The notes beneath the pieces were generated by a model. It did not search any database and was not told the origin of the DNA. It worked only from the letters and a program-made list of their open reading frames with translations. This document shows, piece by piece, positions 6,280-14,139 of a stretch of 15,790 nucleotides of DNA. A program made the position numbers and the translations under genes. The stretch's first letter is position 1, and every line of letters begins with the position of its first letter. This stretch comes from UBA6522 sp036231525 (GTDB taxonomy: Bacteria; Pseudomonadota; Gammaproteobacteria; Steroidobacterales; Rariloculaceae), in contig JAZAGZ010000069.1 of NCBI GenBank assembly GCA_036231525.1, forward strand, positions 1-15,790, given 5' to 3'.

Positions 6280-7719
6280 TTACCGGGCCAGGAGGGCTGT
6301 AAGCTCTCTGACAGACCCGAGGTTTTCTAAGGTTCTTACAGTTTCGATGATCTGTTCTGTTTGGGCCGCACTCCACTTCGCGAATTCTGCACAACCCCTG
6401 AATTTGTCTGCTACCTCATCGTAATTCATAGGATTCGCTGGGCTACCTTTACCGAAGTCAGCACGCCCAGAAATAGTTTGACCATCCTTCAGTTGGATAT
6501 CGATGATGGTGGTCATTTTGTCATAGCCGGCCGCCTCTGCTTCTGGATGAACACCAAAATGCACTCGACTAATCATGTCTTGCACGCTTGCGCTGTTAAC
6601 TACCGTGTCGGTGAACTCGGGAAGCGCGCCGCGGCGTTCAAGTAATAAAATTGCCATACAGAATTCCATGGAAAATTTTGCTTGTAACTCATCCGTTGGC
6701 CGATGGTGAATCAGAGCATTGGGCATATTGTGATTTGTCCCAACATCGACTCTTTCGACATCGTCTGGTTGGATGTTATGTGCAAATATGAGCTCGAGCA
6801 TCTTTGTCATACCGGGATGTGTTAACGAGCCCGATGGATGAGGTTTGATAGAGACACCGGGGTCCACAAAAGTCCAGGGATTTCCAAGTTTGCCGCGCAA
6901 TGCTTCAAGCGCATAACCACCCCCATGTGCCTGAAAGAAACCCCTCGGTGATTCCAGGATCTTGTCTGTTGCGGTCCATTCAGCTTTGGCTAAATCGGCT
7001 GCGAATACACCCGCTTCCGCAGCGCGTCCCGCATGAAAAGGTTTCGTCATTGTGCCGAAGTTTTCTCGTAGTCCAGCCGCCTGACTAGCCGCGATCGCCA
7101 GCGCGCGCGTTGTTGAATCTGAGTTGAGTCCGTAGAGTTTCGAAACCGCGGATGCGGAGGCAAAGACGCCGCAGGTGGCCGTAGAGTGAAAGCCGTGTTG
7201 ATAGTGCCTGGGTGACATGGCTTCGGAAATTTTTGTCTCTACCTCCAGTCCTAAGTTGTATGCCAAGACTAGATCGTGTCCCGATTGGTTGTGTTTCTCT
7301 GCAACCGCGAGCGCGGCTGGTAGGCACGGCGCGGTTGGATGAGTGAGTAGTCCATAGACTCGGTCTTGTTGGACAGCCAGCTGAGTATCATCGTAATCAT
7401 CAGCATGAACTCCAACACCATTGGCAAACGCAGCAAACCGCTCTTGTACGCGTAGCTTTGTACCGATGACGGTTGTTTCGCCACTTAATCCTTGGTTTTT
7501 CAGATATCTCTGCGTGATTTTCCCGCTTTCGGCAACTGAGCCCGATAAAGCAAGACCGAGGCCGTCAAGCATAGATTTTTTCCCGAGCTCGATAACCTCG
7601 CTGGGAATTTTTTCGTATCCGGTCTCTACGACGAATGCAGCAACTTCTTGGGTCAGGCCTTCGCCATAACTTGATGTGATATCCGGTGTGAAAGCTTCGA
7701 TCTCGCTGGCATTTGCCAT
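6280..7719 (-). CDS. MmgE/PrpD family protein
   Basis: A 479-residue cytoplasmic protein of the family that includes 2-methylcitrate dehydratase PrpD, cis-aconitate decarboxylase and iminodisuccinate epimerase, all acting on small polycarboxylates without a metal cluster. Family landmarks are visible: HADDYDDT at 105-112, HPTAP from 127, GFHSTATCG at 176-184, KPFHAGRAA at 226-234, and KPHPSG in the second half. The length fits the family (about 450-500). The start has a strong Shine-Dalgarno, AGGAAGGAG at 7727-7735, 7 nt before ATG. It lies 67 bp downstream of tctA with no terminator between, and the dehydrogenase begins 5 bp after its stop. There is no methylcitrate synthase (prpC) or methylisocitrate lyase (prpB) in the window, so a PrpD role is not supported. 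The neighbouring carboxylate transporter suggests the substrate is imported by it. Reaction type is unknown. Confidence 0.93.
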   Translation of the reverse strand: MANASEIEAFTPDITSSYGEGLTQEVAAFVVETGYEKIPSEVIELGKKSMLDGLGLALSGSVAESGKITQRYLKNQGLSGETTVIGTKLRVQERFAAFANGVGVHADDYDDTQLAVQQDRVYGLLTHPTAPCLPAALAVAEKHNQSGHDLVLAYNLGLEVETKISEAMSPRHYQHGFHSTATCGVFASASAVSKLYGLNSDSTTRALAIAASQAAGLRENFGTMTKPFHAGRAAEAGVFAADLAKAEWTATDKILESPRGFFQAHGGGYALEALRGKLGNPWTFVDPGVSIKPHPSGSLTHPGMTKMLELIFAHNIQPDDVERVDVGTNHNMPNALIHHRPTDELQAKFSMEFCMAILLLERRGALPEFTDTVVNSASVQDMISRVHFGVHPEAEAAGYDKMTTIIDIQLKDGQTISGRADFGKGSPANPMNYDEVADKFRGCAEFAKWSAAQTEQIIETVRTLENLGSVRELTALLAR

Positions 7720-7786
7720 TCAACATCTCCTTCCTGGTGTAGTTAAGGTGGGTTTTCGGCTGATGAGTAGAGTTCTTAAGTAAAGT

Positions 7787-9286
7787 CTAGGCGGTTCTGC
7801 TTGTTCGGGAAAGGAGCCTACTGAATACTGAGCGAATTTTCCCGCCTAGCAGACTGATCACGGCCAATGCGAAAAATGATAGTGTGATGGGTCTGGAGAA
7901 GAACCCTGTCCATTGCTGATCAAAAATAATCATTGATTGTGCCAATGAGGTTTCCACCAGCCCTCCCAGTACAACTCCCATAATAATCGGGGCCGGACCA
8001 AATCCATTTTTCTTTAGTACAAATCCTACCAGCCCGGAAATAATCATAATCCAGACATCTACCATGGATTGATTTAGTCCATATGCACCTACAAAACAAA
8101 GTGCAAAAACCGTTGGCCAGAGGAACGTCCGGGGAATGAGGCTGATACGAGAAAAAACTTTTGCGCCAAGAAGGCCAATGAAGAGAAAGAGAACGTTAGC
8201 CAGTAGCATAGCGAAGAAAATGCCATACAAAAGTCCTGGCTGTTCTTCAAACAGATAGGGACCGGGGCGCAATCCCTGAACCTGTAGTCCGCCCAATATC
8301 ACCGCGGCGGTCGCGCTGCCGGGTATACCGAGTGCCAGGGTGGGCACCATAGCGCCACCAGTTGCTGCGTTATTTGCGGCTTCGGGACCCGCAACACCCT
8401 CGATTGTCCCTTTACCGAAGGCATCCGGGTTTTTTGACCATCGCTTGGCCTCGTTGTAACCAATCATTGCTGCCATTGTGCTGCCCTCGGCAGGTAGCAC
8501 ACCTACAAAAATACCAATACCGCTGGAGCGAAGAATGGTGTTTTTTACTCGGCGAAAATCATCAAGCGAGGGGAGTTTCAGCGCTGATACCGCGACTGCA
8601 ATTCTCTCTCGACCCAACTCTTGTGCTTGATTTAGTAGTTCGGTTACTGCAAACAGGCCAATTAGCACGGGGATAAATTGGATGCCTTCGTAGAGCTCTG
8701 GAACACCGAATGTAAATCGCTCCACTCCGGTAGTTAGATCAATGCCGACCGTGGCGATAAGTAACCCCAGACAGCCACCAATTAGATTTTTAAGTGGCGC
8801 TTCTCCGCTGATAGACGCCAACATGGACAATGCAAACACCCCCAATGCGAAATACTCCGGTGGACCAAAACTGTATGCGACTTGTGCGAGTAGAGGAGCT
8901 GCAAACAAGAGTACGAGGACACTCAATATACCGCCGCTTACGGATGAAACGGCCGCAATGCCTAATGCTCGCCCTGCTTCTCCCTTGGTTGCCATGGGAT
9001 AACCGTCAAAAGCGGTTGCTACCGCAGGCGGTGCTCCGGGCGCGTTGATCAGGATCGCCGTGATAGACCCGCCGAAGGTTCCTGCGCAGTACAAAGCTGA
9101 CAAGAGCGCAATAGCGGGTATTGGCTCAAGATAGAGGGAAAAGGGTAATAATAAAGCGACGCCCATAGATGATGACAGTCCAGGTAGAGCGCCGATGACG
9201 ACACCCATGACTGTACCCGCTACGATCAAACCTATCACTACCGGATCGGTTAGCACTGGTAGCGCGTACTCGAGACTTAGGTTCAT
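7787..9286 (-). CDS. tctA: Tripartite tricarboxylate transporter, large permease subunit (TctA)
   Basis: A 499-residue inner-membrane protein with about twelve hydrophobic segments, the large subunit of a tripartite tricarboxylate transporter driven by an ion gradient. Conserved elements include GALPGLSSS at 32-40, GTFGGSITAILINAPG at 69-84 and DGYPMATKGEAG at 94-105. A second internal repeat has LPAEGSTMAAMIGYNEAK and ALGIPGSATAAV. The ATG at 9286 shares one base with the tctB stop (TGATG), indicating translational coupling; a TTG one codon earlier is a less likely start. Order tctC-tctB-tctA is the usual one. No sensor-kinase pair (tctDE) is in the window, so regulation is not visible. The substrate could be citrate or any of the many carboxylates these systems carry; it cannot be read from the permease. 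Confidence 0.95.
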   Translation of the reverse strand: MNLSLEYALPVLTDPVVIGLIVAGTVMGVVIGALPGLSSSMGVALLLPFSLYLEPIPAIALLSALYCAGTFGGSITAILINAPGAPPAVATAFDGYPMATKGEAGRALGIAAVSSVSGGILSVLVLLFAAPLLAQVAYSFGPPEYFALGVFALSMLASISGEAPLKNLIGGCLGLLIATVGIDLTTGVERFTFGVPELYEGIQFIPVLIGLFAVTELLNQAQELGRERIAVAVSALKLPSLDDFRRVKNTILRSSGIGIFVGVLPAEGSTMAAMIGYNEAKRWSKNPDAFGKGTIEGVAGPEAANNAATGGAMVPTLALGIPGSATAAVILGGLQVQGLRPGPYLFEEQPGLLYGIFFAMLLANVLFLFIGLLGAKVFSRISLIPRTFLWPTVFALCFVGAYGLNQSMVDVWIMIISGLVGFVLKKNGFGPAPIIMGVVLGGLVETSLAQSMIIFDQQWTGFFSRPITLSFFALAVISLLGGKIRSVFSRLLSRTSRTA

Positions 9287-9747
9287 CAATTTTCCAGGAG
9301 CAGTCCGACGATCTGTCCCGCCGGAAAATGTACGTTAAGCCCTAATGTGAAGATCAGGTAAATACTGATAGGTAGACAGACAGCCAGGATTCCGATAAAG
9401 CTATAGCGTCGCTCACCCCAGGCGATAGGTAGCGCAACAGCGACAATCCCCAACGTCAGCAGCGTACCTAGAATGCTCGCCAAGATACCTGTGGAGGCGA
9501 TGATTACCACCGTCCTCCAGAAGGTAGCCGACGGACGCCCGGTTTTTTCAGGCTCTCGACTTATTCCCGCAGCTACGAGCACGACGCTGAGCGTAGCCAC
9601 AATCGATAGTACTAACCGGGGGAAAAAAGTGGGGGGTACATTTTGGGACAGCAGAGCGGGCACTTCGCTAAAGCCGGTCGTGAGCCAATAAGCGATAGCA
9701 CAGAGAACGAGTAGGGCCAGGCCCGTAATGGTGTCGTGGTGCTTCAT
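9286..9747 (-). CDS. tctB: Tripartite tricarboxylate transporter, small permease subunit (TctB)
   Basis: A 153-residue membrane protein with four hydrophobic segments (about residues 8-25, 43-62, 77-112 as a split pair, and 118-137), matching the small, poorly conserved TctB subunit. The visible features TGLALLVLCAIAYW near the start and FPRLVLSIVATL, with the P-x-x-FPR pattern, are typical of the family. It begins 16 bp after tctC and its stop overlaps the tctA start by one base. A strong Shine-Dalgarno is not evident. Assignment rests on size, topology and position between tctC and tctA. Confidence 0.9.
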   Translation of the reverse strand: MKHHDTITGLALLVLCAIAYWLTTGFSEVPALLSQNVPPTFFPRLVLSIVATLSVVLVAAGISREPEKTGRPSATFWRTVVIIASTGILASILGTLLTLGIVAVALPIAWGERRYSFIGILAVCLPISIYLIFTLGLNVHFPAGQIVGLLLEN

Positions 9748-9763
9748 AGTCCGAGGGGACCGA

Positions 9764-10747
9764 TTAGTTTTGTTCGATTATACCGAGGTCGATCATTGCC
9801 GCGCGTGCGTCATTGTAGAGGCGGCGAACCTGCCTGTCCCACTCTTCACGTCCTGCGACACTTTCAGAATTCAGCCCGGAGCCTTCGAGGTAGGCATGGT
9901 AAGCGGGCTGCTGCATGCTTTCTAGCAGACCTCTTTCGAGGATTTCGATGCGGTCTTCCGGAGTTCCATTCAGTACAAGGTACCCTCGCACGGTCGAAAA
10001 AACGACGTCGTACCCCAATTCTACTGTTGTTGGCACATCACTAAGTATGGCAAGCCTTTCGTCTGCCATGACAGCCAGTGCTCGAAAGTCCCCACGTTCG
10101 ATCTGTCCCAGAGCTTCGGTGAGATTAAGCCCCGCAGCGTCGATACTACCGCCCATTAGATTGGTTACGATTTCCCCACCGCCGGAAAATGGCACGACGC
10201 TTAATTGAGTCTCTGCAAGCTGGGCGAGGATAGCTCCGGCTATGTGATCAACTCCGCCGATTTGTGTTGTACCCCATTTGATCGGTTGCTCGCGACCGAG
10301 TTGGATAAGTTCGGCTAATGTTTGCACCTCACTATCGCCCCTTACCATAACGACGATAGCATCGTCAGTGGCGCGTGCGACACCGACCAGATCATCAATC
10401 GATAGGGGCCCTTGGCCGCGTGCAATGGCGAATAGATGGGTCGGAGTTATTGCAAGCACAGTGTGTCCATCGCGTGGCCGATTATTGACATAGGCCATTG
10501 CCACGACGCCTCCCCCGCCTGTTCTAGGTAGCACCGTCATATCCGTATCCAGGGCTATTCGGGCGCCCCGGACGACAGCGCGTGCAGTCGCATCCGTACC
10601 ACCACCGGGCGAAGCGTGGGTGACTATATCAATTGGGCGAACTGGGAATGCTTCCTGAGCAAAACAAGCACTTCCAGCTAACCAGAGGGAGATTATGGCT
10701 ATTACTCCGATGTCGAGCTCTGATGTGCCAGATTGCTTTATTTTCAT
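9764..10747 (-). CDS. tctC: Tripartite tricarboxylate transporter substrate-binding protein (TctC/Bug family)
   Basis: A 327-residue periplasmic solute-binding protein. The N-terminus has Lys2 and Lys4, a hydrophobic stretch (VIAIISLWLAGSACFA) and a likely signal peptidase cut after ACFA near residue 30. The n-region is unusually long and contains Glu10 and Asp12, so the exact start deserves caution, but no better start codon was found. The mature part opens with PVRPIDIVTHASPGGGTD, the Bug-family pattern (P-x-RPI-x-x-V-x-x-x-PGGG-x-D). It continues with NNRPRDGHTVL and the usual segment on reduced binding-site conservation, GAILAQL then VPFSGGGE. Bug proteins bind carboxylates or small amides in the periplasm and hand them to TctAB. 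It is the first gene of the minus-strand unit and diverges from the M20 peptidase gene. Ligand unknown. Confidence 0.93.
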   Translation of the reverse strand: MKIKQSGTSELDIGVIAIISLWLAGSACFAQEAFPVRPIDIVTHASPGGGTDATARAVVRGARIALDTDMTVLPRTGGGGVVAMAYVNNRPRDGHTVLAITPTHLFAIARGQGPLSIDDLVGVARATDDAIVVMVRGDSEVQTLAELIQLGREQPIKWGTTQIGGVDHIAGAILAQLAETQLSVVPFSGGGEIVTNLMGGSIDAAGLNLTEALGQIERGDFRALAVMADERLAILSDVPTTVELGYDVVFSTVRGYLVLNGTPEDRIEILERGLLESMQQPAYHAYLEGSGLNSESVAGREEWDRQVRRLYNDARAAMIDLGIIEQN

Positions 10748-10823
10748 GCGCGCAACTCTAGCATGGTGCTGATAGGCTGGGGTGGGTAAGGTTAGAATTA
10801 AGGCCGCGAGCTAGGGGACCACT
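10748..10823. promoter_or_regulatory. Divergent intergenic region between tctC and the M20 peptidase gene
   Basis: This 76-bp gap must contain start signals for both directions if the units are independently transcribed. On the plus strand a -10-like TAGAAT occurs at 10793-10798, but no good -35 lies at the right distance. A Shine-Dalgarno AGGGG lies just before the peptidase ATG. On the minus strand no convincing promoter pair or operator palindrome was seen. The compact divergent arrangement would suit shared control, but no regulator gene is nearby. Confidence 0.4.
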
Positions 10824-12227
10824 ATGCGTAGATTTGGCATTTTTCTTTTGATTGTGTGCCCGGTGCTGGGGCATTCCCAGGACCGATACCCTATTCATTG
10901 GGAGGTGATTGCCGAGGAATCGCTGAGCCACTTTAGCGCCCTGTTGCGCACGGATACCACTAATCCGCCGGGCAATGAAACGAGAGCTGCTACGTATCTA
11001 CGTGATGTTCTGGCGACCGAGGGCATCGAGGGGCGACTCTACGCGCTTGAGCCCGGCCGAGATAACCTTGTAGCGCGGGTTCATGGGAACGGTTCGAAGC
11101 CTCCGATTTTGGTTATGGGTCACACAGACGTTGTCGGAGTTCAGCGAGAGAGCTGGTCTGTGGAGCCGTTTGATGCGGTGCATCGTGATGGTTATATCTA
11201 TGGTCGTGGCTCGCTTGATGATAAGGACAATGTAACGGCAAGCCTAATGTTATTGCTGATGCTTAAGCGTGCGGAAGTAGATCTTGATCGCGATGTAATT
11301 TTCCTAGCTGAGGCTGGAGAGGAGGGCACCCCCGAAGTTGGGGTCGATTTCATGGTAGATGAGCACTGGGATGAGATAGCTGCCGAGTATTGTCTTGCCG
11401 AAGGTGGTGGTGCCGTAGCGCGGGATGGTCAGGTACGTTACGTATCTATCGCAACTACCGAAAAGTTCCCAATGCGCGTACGCCTAGTTGCACACGGTAC
11501 AGCAGGCCACGGTTCGGTACCACGGGTCGATAACGCGATATCAGCGCTCGCGATGGCTGTTGCAAAACTTTCTGAATGGCAGCCACCAATGCGTCTGAAC
11601 GATACAACCCGGGCTTATTTCGAACGGCTTGCTACCATAAGCTCCGATGAACAGGCTGAGCGCTACCGCGAACTTTTGGATCCAGCGGAGCAGGCTCGAG
11701 TTCAGCAATACCTTTCAATCAATGAGCCTCAGCACTATTCACTACTTCGTACTGGCGTCAGTCCTACGATTCTGAGTGGTGGGTTTCGCAGGAACGTCAT
11801 TCCCTCTGAGGCGGAAGCAACCTTGGATATAAGAGCATTACCTGACGAAAATCCCAGAGATTTTTACGCGGATATGGCGGCGGTGATTAACGATCCGAAT
11901 GTCGAGATTATTCCACAGCCAATTTATCGGCCGGCGGGGACACCATCTCCGATTAACAACGAAATGTTCGAAGTTATCCAGGGGGTAAGCGAGCAATTAT
12001 TTCCTCAAGCTGTAACGCTGCCGACCATGCTTACCGGCGCAACAGATATGGCTCAGGTGAGAGCGAAGGGTGTGCCCTGCTACGGATTCGGTCCAGTTCG
12101 TCATGAGGAGGACCTGATTGCCGGTGGTGGTGCCCATGGGGACGACGAGCGTATTCCGGAAGATTCTCTACTCCGTCTTATTCAATTCCTCTGGTACGTT
12201 GTTATCGGTATCGCGACAACGCCGTAG
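10824..12227 (+). CDS. M20 family metallopeptidase (carboxypeptidase/deacylase type), exported
   Basis: A 467-residue zinc-dependent hydrolase of the M20 family, which cleaves C-terminal residues, dipeptides or N-acyl amino acids. An N-terminal signal peptide is likely (MRRFGIFLLIVCPVLGHSQ), placing it in the periplasm; Cys12 lacks a proper lipobox, so it is probably not a lipoprotein. Active-site landmarks are present: MGHTD with His100 and Asp102, bridging Asp in RGSLDDKD (Asp132), catalytic Glu166 and metal Glu167 in EAGEEG, Glu193 in CLAEGGG, and distal His438 in GGGAHGDD. The dimerisation domain lies around residues 210-370 (HGTAGHGSVPR at its start). The length fits exported M20 members. 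ATG 10824 follows AGGGG at a good distance. It diverges from the tripartite transporter genes, so it may release a carboxylate or amino acid that the transporter imports; this is inference. Exact substrate unknown. Confidence 0.93.
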   Translation: MRRFGIFLLIVCPVLGHSQDRYPIHWEVIAEESLSHFSALLRTDTTNPPGNETRAATYLRDVLATEGIEGRLYALEPGRDNLVARVHGNGSKPPILVMGHTDVVGVQRESWSVEPFDAVHRDGYIYGRGSLDDKDNVTASLMLLLMLKRAEVDLDRDVIFLAEAGEEGTPEVGVDFMVDEHWDEIAAEYCLAEGGGAVARDGQVRYVSIATTEKFPMRVRLVAHGTAGHGSVPRVDNAISALAMAVAKLSEWQPPMRLNDTTRAYFERLATISSDEQAERYRELLDPAEQARVQQYLSINEPQHYSLLRTGVSPTILSGGFRRNVIPSEAEATLDIRALPDENPRDFYADMAAVINDPNVEIIPQPIYRPAGTPSPINNEMFEVIQGVSEQLFPQAVTLPTMLTGATDMAQVRAKGVPCYGFGPVRHEEDLIAGGGAHGDDERIPEDSLLRLIQFLWYVVIGIATTP

Positions 12228-12345
12228 GCTATTGGCGGTTATCAGTCCCCTCAAAAGAACTGGTTGAGCATCTGCGTGCACATCGTGCCCAATGAGTTGT
12301 TCGAGACATTTTAGTCTTCCGCCAAGTTATGTTTCTCATTAAGAA
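12228..12345. other. Convergent gap between the M20 peptidase and ychF
   Basis: 118 bp between two converging genes. No hairpin with a T-tract was found. A 7-base complementary pair, TTGGCGG (12232-12238) and CCGCCAA (12319-12325), is too far apart to be a terminator. Confidence 0.35.
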
Positions 12346-13437
12346 TCAAACGTTGAAGTGGAAGTGGATCACGTCACCTTCTGTCACGAGATAGTCTTTG
12401 CCTTCCAGCCGCGTTTCGCCCGCTGCCTTCGCGCCTTGCTCTCCATTGCGTGCAATAAAAGTGCCAACTGGAGTTACCTCCGCACGAATAAATCCTCTCT
12501 GAAAATCTGTGTGAATTTCTCCAGAAGCTTCATGAGCACTGGTTCCTCTACGAACGGTCCATGCTCGGACTTCTTTCGACCCCGTTGTGTAAAACGTTTG
12601 CAGGTTGAGCAAACCATAGGTTGTTTGCACCACTCTATCTAGTCCTGGTTTCTCTAAACCAAACTCTGAGAGAAAAGCGCCTTGTTCTTCGGGAGGGAGT
12701 TGCACCAGTGCCGCTTCAAACGTTGCACAGATCGTGACTACGGGAATCTCTTCACTGTCGGCAAACGAAAGAACAAGATCACGATACGAGTTATTTTTTA
12801 GTTCTGTCTCTCCAACGTTGGCTACGTACATCAGCGGTTTAGCAGTGATGAGTTGGAGGGTTTCTAGAGACTTTATTTCATGGGCCTGTAGTTTTATATT
12901 CCTGACGGGGCGGCCGTCCTCAAGTTCTGTAAGAACTCGTTTTAGGAGATCGCACCAATTCAAAGCTTCCTTCTCGTTAGTTTTCGCTTGTCGTGCCGCT
13001 TTTTCGAAGTTCCGTTGAACAGTCTCCAAATCTGCCAATAGCAGTTCAGTATTGACTGTTTCGATATCGTCGATGGGGTTGAGCTGCCCTGATACGTGTA
13101 CGACATCGTCACTAGCAAAGCAGCGGACAACCTGTGCAATTGCGTCTGTCTCGCGGATATGCGCTAAAAACTGATTGCCGAGGCCCTCACCTTCTGATGC
13201 GCCTTGGACGAGTCCTGCAATATCCAGAAACTCAACGACGGCTGGTATCGTGTGCTGGGGTTGCACAATTCTCGAGATTGCTTCGAGTTTTGCATCGGGG
13301 ACCCTGACTACACCGACGTTGGGATCGATCGTGCAGAACGGGTAGTTTTCGGCTGGAATCTCTGTATTGGTAAGCGCGTTAAACAGGGTGGACTTACCAA
13401 CGTTTGGCAGACCGACAATGCCGCATTTAATTCCCAT
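12346..13437 (-). CDS. ychF: Redox-regulated ATPase YchF (Obg-related P-loop protein)
   Basis: A 363-residue cytoplasmic Obg-family P-loop NTPase, the usual YchF length. Walker A is GLPNVGKST at 9-17 and the G3 motif is DIAG at 72-75, followed by the glycine-rich stretch GASEGEGLGNQFL. The G4 position is NVGE at 207-210 rather than the NKxD of GTPases. That NxxE form is what makes YchF/OLA1 proteins prefer ATP. A C-terminal TGS-like domain ends with DVIHFHFNV. E. coli YchF associates with ribosomes and affects the oxidative stress response; its role is not fully settled. The gene begins 11 bp after the pth stop, so it is probably read with pth, as in many Gammaproteobacteria. Confidence 0.97.
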   Translation of the reverse strand: MGIKCGIVGLPNVGKSTLFNALTNTEIPAENYPFCTIDPNVGVVRVPDAKLEAISRIVQPQHTIPAVVEFLDIAGLVQGASEGEGLGNQFLAHIRETDAIAQVVRCFASDDVVHVSGQLNPIDDIETVNTELLLADLETVQRNFEKAARQAKTNEKEALNWCDLLKRVLTELEDGRPVRNIKLQAHEIKSLETLQLITAKPLMYVANVGETELKNNSYRDLVLSFADSEEIPVVTICATFEAALVQLPPEEQGAFLSEFGLEKPGLDRVVQTTYGLLNLQTFYTTGSKEVRAWTVRRGTSAHEASGEIHTDFQRGFIRAEVTPVGTFIARNGEQGAKAAGETRLEGKDYLVTEGDVIHFHFNV

Positions 13438-13448
13438 GTACCAGCCAC

Positions 13449-14078
13449 TTACTCGGGTTCGTTTCTGTCGGGTTTTTTGTATGGGCGCGCTTCGACGCCA
13501 CGGCTATGGAGGCTCGTTTTTGCCCGTTCCGCTCCTTCGTCTAAAAACATGGGTAATGTATCCACGGCTGCCAGAGCGGCATCTAGAATCGTATCCTGAT
13601 CTTCCGAAGAGGGGTTTTGCAGCACATAGTTTGAGACTTGAGTCTTGTTGCCAAAGCCTGGATGACCAATACCGAGGCGTAAACGCCAGAATGTTTTTCC
13701 AATGCATCCAACCACATCGCGCATGCCATTGTGCCCGCCATGTCCACCGTCAAACTTAAGCTGTACCCGCCCGGGCGCAAGATCTAATTCATCGTAAGCT
13801 ATGAGTACGTGCTCCAGAGGAGTTTTGTAATATGCTGTCATTGCTGCGACAGAACGGCCGCTATCATTCATATAGGTCATGGGTTTGAGAATGCGGATCC
13901 GGTGGTTGTCGATGGTGATTTCCGCAACCTCTCCGTGAAATCGGTTTTCCAAGCGGAATACACTGCCGTGGGTTCGTGCAAGAATGTCCGCAAACCAGAA
14001 GCCTGCATTGTGACGCGTGTTCAAGTGCTCGGCATCTGGGTTGCCAAGCCCCGCTATAAGTTCGATCCGATTTCCCAT
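13449..14078 (-). CDS. pth: Peptidyl-tRNA hydrolase
   Basis: Cytoplasmic enzyme that releases peptides from peptidyl-tRNAs that dropped off the ribosome, recycling tRNA. It is 209 residues long, slightly above the usual 190-200 because of a charged C-terminal extension (ARPYKKPDRNEPE). Catalytic residues align with E. coli at a constant offset of three: Asn13 (Asn10), His23 (His20), Asn71 (Asn68) and Asp96 (Asp93). GGHGGHNGMRD and FWRLRLGIGHPG are the family signature. The start ATG 14078 gives the standard MGNRIELIAGLGNP opening. It lies after the rplY terminator and 11 bp before ychF, so pth-ychF is likely one unit that may have its own promoter or depend on read-through. Confidence 0.97.
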   Translation of the reverse strand: MGNRIELIAGLGNPDAEHLNTRHNAGFWFADILARTHGSVFRLENRFHGEVAEITIDNHRIRILKPMTYMNDSGRSVAAMTAYYKTPLEHVLIAYDELDLAPGRVQLKFDGGHGGHNGMRDVVGCIGKTFWRLRLGIGHPGFGNKTQVSNYVLQNPSSEDQDTILDAALAAVDTLPMFLDEGAERAKTSLHSRGVEARPYKKPDRNEPE

Positions 14079-14089
14079 GGAGGCATCCT

Positions 14090-14119
14090 AAACGAAAGAG
14101 GCCGCTCAAAGACGGCCTC
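14090..14119 (-). terminator. Rho-independent terminator after rplY
   Basis: On the minus strand the arm GAGGCCG (14113-14119) pairs perfectly with CGGCCTC (14098-14104) across an 8-nt loop, followed by TTTCGTTT. It lies between the rplY stop and the pth start, so it would end or weaken the prs-rplY transcript before pth. Confidence 0.8.
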
Positions 14120-14139
14120 AGGGCGGATTTCCTTCCAGT

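Noticed and set aside
6275..6394. Longer N-terminus for the SDR gene starting at 6394
   Set aside because: The extra 40 residues lie in another frame of the MmgE/PrpD gene and do not resemble SDR sequence; the ATG at 6274 fits the family.
6280..7719. 2-methylcitrate dehydratase (prpD) as a specific name
   Set aside because: No other methylcitrate-cycle gene is present and the family covers several reactions, so only the family name is given.
5534..10747. Recent horizontal transfer of the transporter operon on the basis of lower G+C
   Set aside because: Hand-counted 60-base samples vary widely (39/60 G+C at 1261, 25/60 at 6661, 30/60 at 8101), but the housekeeping prs gene is also low (24/60 at 15181), so composition does not mark this region. 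No integrase, repeats or tRNA border it.
12232..12325. Inverted repeat TTGGCGG / CCGCCAA between the M20 gene and ychF
   Set aside because: The arms are 7 bases and 80 nt apart with no T-tract; most likely chance.
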